Source: Dietzia sp. B32
GTDB taxonomy: Bacteria > Actinomycetota > Actinomycetes > Mycobacteriales > Mycobacteriaceae
Direction of reading: 5' to 3'
Assembly (NCBI RefSeq): GCF_024732245.1
Contig: NZ_CP093845.1
Span: 2,790,001 to 2,854,000, forward strand
DNA: 64,000 bases
Position numbers and translations under genes: made by a program. The notes beneath the pieces are model-generated. The model made no database searches and was not told the origin of the DNA. It saw only the letters and a program-made list of their open reading frames with translations. Shown here piece by piece: positions 9,689-16,491 of this stretch; the stretch's first letter is position 1; each line of letters opens with the position of its first letter.

Positions 9689-9761
9689 GCCGCGTTAGCT
9701 CAGTCGGTAGAGCATTTCACTCGTAATGAAAAGGTCGTCGGTTCGATTCCGACACGCGGCT
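9689..9761 (+). tRNA. tRNA-Thr, anticodon CGT
   Basis: A 73-nt cloverleaf: acceptor arms GCCGCGT and ACGCGGC, D-loop region AGCTCAGTCGGTAGAGC, anticodon stem TTTCA/TGAAA around loop CTCGTAA (anticodon CGT, reads ACG), T-arm GTCGG-TTCGATT-CCGAC and discriminator T. The CCA end is not encoded. A strong GC hairpin follows 12 nt later. Confidence 0.96.
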
Positions 9762-9773
9762 CCGCCAGAACCA

Positions 9774-9808
9774 GTGCCCCCGATCTCGGAATCCGAGGTC
9801 GGGGGCAC
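9774..9808 (+). terminator. GC-rich hairpin after tRNA-Thr
   Basis: Inverted repeat with 16-nt arms (GTGCCCCCGATCTCGG and its near-perfect complement, one mismatch) and a 3-nt loop, without a T-tract. It lies between the tRNA and the 3' end of the convergent TetR gene, so it may stop transcription from both sides. Confidence 0.7.
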
Positions 9809-9824
9809 TGTGCGTTCCACGGGT

Positions 9825-10430
9825 CTAACCGCCGAGCTCCTCGCGGGCGTGGCGGATGAACCAGTCCTCCCATTGGTGCGGAGTCCACCCTCGATCGCGG
9901 GTCAGCCTCAGCCACACGGACCGCGAGGTGAGCATCCACAGTGCGTCGACGGCTGTCCCGGCAGGCGGGGAGCCGAGGATGAGCCCGGACGCCCATCGCA
10001 CCTCGTCCCAGCGGGTGCGCTCACGTTCGGTCAGCCGCGCCGCGGCGTTCCTGTCGACAACCGCGGCCTCGTCCAGGACGTGTTGGATGGCGGCTGACCG
10101 TTCGTGCGCACCGCGTAGCCACGCTGCGCCGGCCGCCAGGCGGTCCCCGACCGAGCCGACGCCCATCTTCATGTAGTCCGTCAACTCGCGTACGGGGACG
10201 TCCGCGCCATCCGACAGGGAGAGGTCGATGCACGCGTCGAGCAGGCTGAGCTTCCCGTCGAACTGCTGATAGACGGTCTGTCGGGCGAGGCCGGCGGCGG
10301 AGGCGACCTCGGCCATCGTCGTGGCCACCCATCCCCGTTCGACGAACATCTCGTGCGCGACGCCCACCACCGTCGCCCGGTTCTGTCGAGCCCGCTCCGT
10401 TCGACGCTCCGATGAGTAGGTCCTGGTCAT
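9825..10430 (-). CDS. TetR-family transcriptional regulator
   Basis: A 201-residue repressor-type protein. The N-terminal helix-turn-helix is clear (TMAEVASAAGLARQTVYQQFDGK at about residues 37-60); the rest is the helical ligand domain, for which no ligand can be named. It is divergent from the alpha/beta-hydrolase-fold gene at 10476, 45 bp away, and the gap contains a perfect 13-bp palindrome, so it probably regulates that gene and itself. TAGACT lies 6 nt before its ATG and looks like the -10 of a leaderless transcript. Confidence 0.9.
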   Translation of the reverse strand: MTRTYSSERRTERARQNRATVVGVAHEMFVERGWVATTMAEVASAAGLARQTVYQQFDGKLSLLDACIDLSLSDGADVPVRELTDYMKMGVGSVGDRLAAGAAWLRGAHERSAAIQHVLDEAAVVDRNAAARLTERERTRWDEVRWASGLILGSPPAGTAVDALWMLTSRSVWLRLTRDRGWTPHQWEDWFIRHAREELGG

Positions 10431-10438
10431 GATCCGAG

Positions 10439-10469
10439 TCTAGACAGATTTGGATTTACACGGTGTAAT
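10439..10469. promoter_or_regulatory. Divergent leaderless promoters with TTACAC-N-GTGTAA operator
   Basis: TTACACGGTGTAA (10456-10468) is a perfect palindrome around one central base and overlaps TGTAAT (10464-10469), a -10-like element 6 nt before the ATG of the hydrolase-fold gene. On the other strand TAGACT ends 6 nt before the tetR ATG. A binding protein on the palindrome would block the hydrolase promoter. A TAGACAGAT half-site (10441-10449), resembling the sites at 1364 and 58410, is also here. Confidence 0.6.
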
Positions 10470-10475
10470 GTCAAT

Positions 10476-11300
10476 ATGGATTCGGGACTGGTGGGCACGC
10501 GGCTCGGCCGACTGCATGTCGACGTACTCGGCGAGGGCCCACCGCTCGTGCTGTGGCACAGCATGTTCGTTGATTCGACAAGCTGGAACAGGCTGGTGCC
10601 GGGGCTGGCAGAAGCACACCGCGTCCATCTCATCGACGCGCCGTCGTGCGGCCGGAGTGACCCGCTCCGCGCCGCAACGGACATCTCCGCCTGCGCAGGC
10701 GCCGCGATCGATGCGCTCGAGCGGGTCCGGGCGTCGACGGGGCAGGGCAGCGTCGACTGGCTGGGCAACGCCTGGGGAGGCCACGTCGGTATCGAGGTCG
10801 CCGCTCGCAGGCCCGACCTGATCCGGAGCCTGGTCGTCGTCAGTGCACCGACTCACCCGATCGACAGGTCACTGCGCCGCAAGGTCCGCATGCTGGTCCC
10901 GCTCTACCGGGTGATCGGCCCCCGCGGGCCGGTGAGGTCCGCCATCGAGGAGTCGATCTTCACGGATCGCACCCGCGCTCACGACCCGGAGGCCGTGCAC
11001 CTACTCCGTGACGCGCTCGGCCGGGCCGGGCGCCGGGCGACGATCCGCGCCATCGAGACCGCGATCCTCCACCGCGCTGACCTGAACTCCGCAGCGCTGG
11101 AGGTGAGGTGCCCGGTCCTGTTCGTCACGACGGACGATCGCGGGGAATGGACCCCGGAGCAGGCCCGCGCGGTCGCCGCCCGCATGGCCGACGCGCGCGA
11201 GGTCACCGTGCGGGGCGCCCGGGTGATTCCCGCGCTCGAGCAACCCGATGCGCTCCTCCGGGCTCTTGACGAGTTCTGGGCAGGCCTGGACGCTCGCTGA
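10476..11300 (+). CDS. Alpha/beta-hydrolase-fold protein lacking the catalytic Ser and His
   Basis: A 274-residue single-domain protein with the usual fold landmarks: the HG-type oxyanion region is replaced by WHSMF, the nucleophile elbow reads GNAWGG with Ala (codon GCC) where Ser or Asp normally stands, the acid region VTTDDRGEW is present, and the His position reads GARVIPALEQP where the family has GxGHxPxLEQP. Two of three triad residues are therefore missing. Either it binds a ligand without hydrolysing it or it uses unusual chemistry. It is divergent from a TetR gene and probably controlled by it. No Shine-Dalgarno sequence is visible; the mRNA is probably leaderless. Confidence 0.85.
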   Translation: MDSGLVGTRLGRLHVDVLGEGPPLVLWHSMFVDSTSWNRLVPGLAEAHRVHLIDAPSCGRSDPLRAATDISACAGAAIDALERVRASTGQGSVDWLGNAWGGHVGIEVAARRPDLIRSLVVVSAPTHPIDRSLRRKVRMLVPLYRVIGPRGPVRSAIEESIFTDRTRAHDPEAVHLLRDALGRAGRRATIRAIETAILHRADLNSAALEVRCPVLFVTTDDRGEWTPEQARAVAARMADAREVTVRGARVIPALEQPDALLRALDEFWAGLDAR

Positions 11301-11448
11301 TGCACGTGGGCAAGTACCGCCCGGCCATCCGAGCGGTCTCCGGTCGAGGTCGTGGTCGGGTATTTCGGGGCGCGGTCCCGCCAGAGGGGCCACCATGGGC
11401 GGTAGGTAGTTAGATAGGGATGGCCACCCCGCGACCAGAAGGACCCCC

Positions 11449-12252
11449 ATGACCACTGCGCCCCTGCTCGTCGAGCGCGCCGACCACATCGAGACGTGGA
11501 CGCTCAACCTGCCCGACGTCCGTAACCCGATCTCGGATCCGGCGATCGTCGACGCGATCTGTGCCCAGGTGGCAGCGGTCAACGCGGACCACGACGTGCG
11601 GGCGGTCGTGCTCACCGGGGCGGGATCGGCGTTCTCCGCCGGCGGGAACGTCAAGGACATGGTGGACCGGGCCGGGATGTTCGGCGGCAGCCCGTACGAG
11701 CTCCGCGACGGCTACCGCCGGGGCATCCAGCGGATCCCGCGCGCCCTGTACCACTGCGAGGTGCCGGTGGTGGCCGCGGTCAACGGGCCGGCGGTGGGCG
11801 CGGGCTGCGACCTCGCCGTGATGTGCGACCTGCGGGTGGCCTCCACCAAGGCGTGGTTCGCGGAGAGCTTCGTCCAGCTGGGCATCATCCCCGGCGACGG
11901 CGGCGCCTGGCTGCTCGCCAAGGCGATCGGCCCGGCGAGGGCGGCGGAGATGGCACTGACGGGGGACCGGGTCACGGCCGAGCAGGCCGCAGAGTGGGGC
12001 CTGGTCAACCGGGTCGTCGAGCATGACGCACTCATGGACGCCACCCGGGAGCTGGCGGCCCGGGTGGCCAAGAACCCGCCGCACGCGGTGCGGATGGCCA
12101 AGCGCCTCCTGCGCGAGTCCCAGCACCAGTCGCTGGAGTCGCTGCTCGAACTCTCGGCGACGATGCAGGCGCTCGCCCATCACACCGAGGATCACCGCGA
12201 GGCTCTCGCCGCGTTCGGTGAGAAGCGCCCCGGCACCTACACCGGCCGCTAG
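11449..12252 (+). CDS. Enoyl-CoA hydratase/isomerase family protein (crotonase fold)
   Basis: A 267-residue crotonase acting on an acyl-CoA. The oxyanion-hole segments FSAGGNVKDM and GAGCDLAVMCD are present. Compared with mitochondrial enoyl-CoA hydratase, the first catalytic Glu (GGGCE) is Asp here and the second (FGQPE) is not Glu (AESFVQLG), so a simple hydratase role is doubtful. It starts an operon: 8 nt separate it from the first acyl-CoA dehydrogenase. AAGGA 7 nt upstream supports the ATG. Upstream at 11403-11417 TAG recurs four times at 4-nt intervals, of unknown meaning. Confidence 0.88.
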   Translation: MTTAPLLVERADHIETWTLNLPDVRNPISDPAIVDAICAQVAAVNADHDVRAVVLTGAGSAFSAGGNVKDMVDRAGMFGGSPYELRDGYRRGIQRIPRALYHCEVPVVAAVNGPAVGAGCDLAVMCDLRVASTKAWFAESFVQLGIIPGDGGAWLLAKAIGPARAAEMALTGDRVTAEQAAEWGLVNRVVEHDALMDATRELAARVAKNPPHAVRMAKRLLRESQHQSLESLLELSATMQALAHHTEDHREALAAFGEKRPGTYTGR

Positions 12253-12260
12253 CAGCACCG

Positions 12261-13424
12261 ATGCCGTCCCGAATCGCCCCACCGACCACCCTGGCGACGG
12301 AGGAGATGACCGCCCTGCGGGCCGAGGTGCGGGACTTCCTCGCCGAGGAGATCGCCGCGGGCCGCCTCACCCCGTGGATCGACACGTGGCTGACGAGGTG
12401 GGACGAGGACTTCACCCGCCGGCTGGCCGAACGCGGCTGGGTGGGGATGACGATCCCCACCGGGTACGGAGGCCACGGGCGTACCTTCCTCGAACGCTTC
12501 GTCGTGACCGAGGAACTGCTCTCGGTGGGCGCGCCCGTCGCGGCGCAGTGGGTCGCCGACCGTCAGATCGCGCCGTCGCTGCTGCGGTACGGGACCGAGG
12601 AACAGAAGCGGGAGTACCTGCCCCGGATCGCCGCGGGCGAGTGCTGCTTCGGCATCGGGATGAGCGAACCGGACTCGGGATCCGACCTCGCGAGCGTGCG
12701 GACGAAGGGCGTCCGGGTCGACGGTGGCTGGTCGATCACCGGGACCAAGGTGTGGACGTCGGGCGCCCAGCACGCCGAGGCCTTCATCGCCCTGTGCCGC
12801 ACCGAGCCCCTGGACACGTCGAACCGCCACGCGGGTCTGAGCCAGTTCATCGTCGACCTGCGCAGCGAGGGCGTCACCATCCGCCCGATCGTGTCGCTCT
12901 CGGGCGACCACCACTTCAACGAGGTCGTCCTCGACGAGGTGTTCGTGCCCGACTCGATGGTCTTCGGCACCCTCGGCCACGGCTGGGAGCAGGTCAACTC
13001 GGAGCTGGCCTTTGAGAGGAGCGGGCCCGAGCGTTTCCTGTCCTCGTTCCGGGTGTTCGCCGCCGAGATCGGGGCGGTCGCCTCGGGTGCGCTGCCCGCT
13101 CGCGCGGACCTCGGCCGGTCCGTGGCCCGGATGGCCGGTCTCCACGCGCTCAGCCAGAACATCGCCGGGTCCCTCCAGCGGAACGAACCCGCGGACACCG
13201 CCGCCGCCCTGGTCAAGCTCCTGGGCACCACCACCGAGGGCGACCTCGTGGACGCGGTCTCCGCGGGCCTGGGCGACGAGTTCGCGGCCGGTGACGACCC
13301 GGCCGCGGCCGAGCTGACGGACCTGCTCCGGGCCGGACTCCACCAACGCCCCGGGTTCACACTCCGCGGCGGGACCAACGAGATCCTGCGCGGCGTGATC
13401 GCGCGAGCACTGGGGATGCGATGA
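12261..13424 (+). CDS. Acyl-CoA dehydrogenase, large-type subunit of a probable heteromeric enzyme
   Basis: FAD-dependent alpha,beta-dehydrogenation of an acyl-CoA. The 387 residues show the FAD/substrate region FGIGMSEPDSGSDLASV and TGTKVWTSGAQHA, and near the C-terminus LRGGTNEILRGVIAR. In classical acyl-CoA dehydrogenases the latter contains the catalytic Glu (YEGT); Gly stands there here, as in enzymes whose base lies elsewhere. It overlaps the next dehydrogenase gene by ATGA, and paired FadE genes of this kind encode alpha2beta2 enzymes for steroid side chains or other bulky acyl-CoAs (family knowledge). The actual substrate is unknown. Confidence 0.92.
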   Translation: MPSRIAPPTTLATEEMTALRAEVRDFLAEEIAAGRLTPWIDTWLTRWDEDFTRRLAERGWVGMTIPTGYGGHGRTFLERFVVTEELLSVGAPVAAQWVADRQIAPSLLRYGTEEQKREYLPRIAAGECCFGIGMSEPDSGSDLASVRTKGVRVDGGWSITGTKVWTSGAQHAEAFIALCRTEPLDTSNRHAGLSQFIVDLRSEGVTIRPIVSLSGDHHFNEVVLDEVFVPDSMVFGTLGHGWEQVNSELAFERSGPERFLSSFRVFAAEIGAVASGALPARADLGRSVARMAGLHALSQNIAGSLQRNEPADTAAALVKLLGTTTEGDLVDAVSAGLGDEFAAGDDPAAAELTDLLRAGLHQRPGFTLRGGTNEILRGVIARALGMR

Positions 13425-14602
13425 GCGACGCCACCGACCAGCACGCCGCGTCCGCGGACCCGGCCGATACGAACGACGCGTCCGCGGCCCCGGGCGTCGA
13501 CGAGGACCTGCTCACGATGATGGGCGATGTCCTCGCCGGACACGCGGGCGCCGACGTCGAGCCCGACCCGGAAAAGGCGTGGCAGAGCCTGGTGGAGGTG
13601 GGGCTCGCCCGGCTCACCGCACCCGAAGCGGGCGGGGGGAGTGGAGCCGGCTGGGCAGAGGCGGCTGCGCTGCTGCGACTGTCGGCGGCCGCGGGGGTGG
13701 CCATCCCGTACGCCGAGACCGACCTCGTCGTGGGTCCCCTGCGCCGCGCCGCCGCGCTCGATGACGCCTCCACGGCGACGGCCACCCTCGCCGTGATCGG
13801 CCCCGACGGCCACGCACGGCGCGTGGCCTGGGCGGGCGGCACCGACACCGTCCTGTTCGTCCGCCGGGCCGGAGGGGACGACGACGAGGTGGGCGAGAGC
13901 CGGGCCGGCGGGTACGAGCTCGCCGACGTGCCGACCGGCCGAACCGTCGTCACGTCCGCCCGGGGGATCTCGGCGGTGCCCGTGGGCGATGTGCGACCGC
14001 CCGCCGACGCGATGTGGACCGCGGTCGACTCGGGCGCGGTCGAGGCCGCCGTACTGCGGGGAGCGCTGGCCCGGGCGGTGCAGTGCGTCGGCGCGGCCGA
14101 GGGGATGCTCGACTCGGCCGTCGCGCACACCACCCAGCGGAATCAGTTCGGCCGGCCACTGGCACGGTTCCAGTCGGTGCAGAACCTCGTCGTCGACATC
14201 GCCGCGGAGACGGTCCTCGCCCGCGCGGCGGTCGACCAGGCCGTCGCCGACGCCCTCACCACGGATCTCGCCGGCCCGCTGTCCGGGTTCCGGGTGGCCG
14301 TGGCACGCAGCGTGGTCTCGCAGGCACTGGCCGTGGCCGTCCGCAACGCCCACCAGGTCCACGGCGCGATGGGCACGACCCACGAGCACACCCTGCACCG
14401 CCTGACCCTGCCCGCCCTGCAGTGGCGCGGGGAGTTCGGCTCGGCCACGTTCTGGGAGTCCCTGCTCGCCGACGCGGCCGTGGCCGGCGGGATGGACGGG
14501 GCGTGGCCGATGGTCGTCGGGGGCGTCGCGATCGAGGGTGCCGGGGCGGCGTGGCTCGACCGCGTGACCCGGGCGCGCCACACGCCCTCGCGGGACCGCT
14601 GA
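13421..14602 (+). CDS. Acyl-CoA dehydrogenase, second subunit of the pair
   Basis: A 393-residue divergent acyl-CoA dehydrogenase. The C-terminal helical domain is best kept (TQRNQFGRPLARFQSVQ, then NAHQVHGAMGTTHEH), while the N-terminal FAD part is Ala- and Gly-rich and short of standard motifs. Such partner subunits give the QFGRP-type FAD contacts while the other subunit gives the rest of the site. The start codon overlaps the stop of the preceding gene, so both are made together. The first 30 residues are low-complexity, and a later start cannot be excluded. Confidence 0.9.
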   Translation: MSDATDQHAASADPADTNDASAAPGVDEDLLTMMGDVLAGHAGADVEPDPEKAWQSLVEVGLARLTAPEAGGGSGAGWAEAAALLRLSAAAGVAIPYAETDLVVGPLRRAAALDDASTATATLAVIGPDGHARRVAWAGGTDTVLFVRRAGGDDDEVGESRAGGYELADVPTGRTVVTSARGISAVPVGDVRPPADAMWTAVDSGAVEAAVLRGALARAVQCVGAAEGMLDSAVAHTTQRNQFGRPLARFQSVQNLVVDIAAETVLARAAVDQAVADALTTDLAGPLSGFRVAVARSVVSQALAVAVRNAHQVHGAMGTTHEHTLHRLTLPALQWRGEFGSATFWESLLADAAVAGGMDGAWPMVVGGVAIEGAGAAWLDRVTRARHTPSRDR

Positions 14603-14675
14603 GCCCCGGGCCGGGCCGCGCGCCACGGGCCGCGATCTCGGTACCCTCGACACCAGTACCGAGAAAGGTCGTGTC

Positions 14676-15560
14676 GTGGAATTCCTCCTCATCGCCGCAG
14701 TGATCGCGGTGGCCGTCGCCGTGGTCTCCCGCAGTCAGAACAAGGGTCAGACCCAGCTGGAGGCGCGGCACAACCATCACCTCGCCGATCACCGGGCCGA
14801 GGCGGCCCGGTGGGTCGAGCGGCTCGGGGGCCAGGTGTTCAACCTCGACGGCACCGACGAGGCGTCCAAGCAGGCCATGGCCGACGCCTCGGAGCGCTAC
14901 ACGGCGGCCGTGTCCGAGTTGGAGAACGCCCGCACCCCCGTTCAGGCCCAGCTGGCCAAGGACACCGCGCTGGAGGGGCTGTACTACGTGCGCGCCGCGC
15001 GCTCGGCGATGGGCCTGGACCCGGGGCCCGAGCTGCCCAAGACCCCCGGCCAGGACCGTGCCGGCCGCGTGACCGAGGACCGCACCGTCGACGTCGAGGG
15101 CCGGACCATGAAGGCCGCGACCGATCCGAGCGACGAGACCCCGCACTACTACCCGGGTGGCGTCGTGGCCGGCCGACCGGTCCCGGCCGGCTGGTACTCC
15201 GAGCCCTGGTGGGCATCGGCCCTGACCACGGGCGTGTGGATGATGGGCTCGATGATGATGTTCAACATGATGTTCGCCGGCATGTCGGGCATCGGTTACT
15301 CCGGTGAGGACTTCGCGTCCGGGGTGGGCGAGGGAGGCGCCGACGTCAGTGACATGGGCGGCGACATGGGTGGAGACGGCGGCGAGGGGTTCTTCGACGG
15401 TGGTCTCATGGGCGGGGACGGCGGCGATGGCGGAGGCGACGGCGGCGGGTTCTTCGACGGTGGCCTGTTCGGCGGCGGCGACGGCGGGGGAGACGGCGGC
15501 GGAGGCTTCTTCGACGGCGGCCTGTTCGGCGGCGACGGCGGCGGCTTCTTCGACTTCTGA
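14676..15560 (+). CDS. Membrane-anchored protein with Met-rich segment and Gly/Asp/Phe repeats
   Basis: Not recognised as a named family. The 294-residue protein has an N-terminal membrane anchor (residues 2-18), a helical, charged middle (residues 25-110), a second hydrophobic segment unusually rich in Met (GVWMMGSMMMFNMMF around residue 190) and a C-terminal third built from repeats of GGxFFDGGLFGGDGG type, ending FFDF. Repeated GFFDGG blocks suggest a flexible, weakly self-associating tail. GTG at 14676 is preceded by GAGAAAGG. It is a single gene between the dehydrogenase pair and the convergent nuclease. Confidence 0.75.
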   Translation: MEFLLIAAVIAVAVAVVSRSQNKGQTQLEARHNHHLADHRAEAARWVERLGGQVFNLDGTDEASKQAMADASERYTAAVSELENARTPVQAQLAKDTALEGLYYVRAARSAMGLDPGPELPKTPGQDRAGRVTEDRTVDVEGRTMKAATDPSDETPHYYPGGVVAGRPVPAGWYSEPWWASALTTGVWMMGSMMMFNMMFAGMSGIGYSGEDFASGVGEGGADVSDMGGDMGGDGGEGFFDGGLMGGDGGDGGGDGGGFFDGGLFGGGDGGGDGGGGFFDGGLFGGDGGGFFDF

Positions 15561-15596
15561 CCGGGCCGCGTGTGACCGCTGCCGCCCGCGGCGGGC

Positions 15597-16424
15597 TCAG
15601 CAGCCGGCCAGGACCCGGTCCATCGCGTCGCGCTCGGCCGGCGTCACCCACAGCCCGTAGCGGTCTTTGACCAGCACCTGCCGGGACACGTACGAGCACC
15701 GGAACTCACGACGGGGCGGGAGCCAGGTGGCGGTGTCCCCGTCGCCCTTCTGCTGGTTCGCCCACCCCGCCACGGCCAACAGGTTGAGCGGGTCGTTGGC
15801 GAAGTCACGCCGTTGCTCCTCGGTGAGCTGCTGCGCGCCCTTCTGCCATGCGTCCGACATCGCCACCACGTGGTCGATCTGCACCTCGGAGGAGGTGCCC
15901 TGTCCGCGGACGAAGTCGATCCGCTCCCCGGTGTACGGCCCCTCCAGCACCCCGGTGAGGACGACGCAGTCCCGCGTCCCGGGCCGGAAGGTGATGTCCC
16001 GCAGGTCGCGCCGGAGGATGTCGTTGCGGGTATCGCAGCCGTTGCGTCCGAACTCCACGGACACGTCGTCGGTCCACGACTGCCCGAACAGGTCGCGGTC
16101 GTAGCCCGTCTTGGGTGCCCGGCCCTTGACCTCGAGCTGCGGCAGCGCCTCGCGGGCCGCCGCGACCAGGGGATCGCCCGACGGGCCGGCGTCGGGGACG
16201 ACCGGGGGCTCAGGCTGGGCGGGGGGCGCCGGCTGCGCGTCGACGGGCGGGGGTGTCCCCGGCGACGACGGCGAGGTGGTCCCCTCCGGGTCGACCGCCG
16301 AGGTCGGCGTGGTGCCGATGGTGCCGGAAGCGCCGTCCTCGACATCAGCGCACCAGCCGATCCCGGCCAACACGACCACACCGAGGACGACGGCACCGAT
16401 TGCACGAGGGGTTCCGGAACTCAT
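15597..16424 (-). CDS. Secreted HNH-family nuclease (GmrSD C-terminal/DUF1524 type)
   Basis: A 275-residue protein with an N-terminal signal or anchor (AIGAVVLGVVVLAGIGW, Cys follows but a Trp at -1 makes a lipobox unlikely), a Pro/Thr/Ser-rich linker of about 65 residues and a C-terminal nuclease domain. The His-containing core reads VQIDHVVAMSDAWQKGA, followed by DPLNLLAVAGWANQQKGDG with the Asn and the second metal side. This is the family of small exported actinobacterial nucleases related to the DUF1524 half of GmrSD, but there is no GmrS-like partner here. The ATG at 16424 is chosen because the hydrophobic segment starts there; the frame is open further upstream. Confidence 0.85.
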   Translation of the reverse strand: MSSGTPRAIGAVVLGVVVLAGIGWCADVEDGASGTIGTTPTSAVDPEGTTSPSSPGTPPPVDAQPAPPAQPEPPVVPDAGPSGDPLVAAAREALPQLEVKGRAPKTGYDRDLFGQSWTDDVSVEFGRNGCDTRNDILRRDLRDITFRPGTRDCVVLTGVLEGPYTGERIDFVRGQGTSSEVQIDHVVAMSDAWQKGAQQLTEEQRRDFANDPLNLLAVAGWANQQKGDGDTATWLPPRREFRCSYVSRQVLVKDRYGLWVTPAERDAMDRVLAGC

Positions 16425-16491
16425 GCGGGGCACCCTATCGACGCCCACCGACATCCCCGTCGGCACCCGGAGCCGACTAGCCTTGGCCGCG

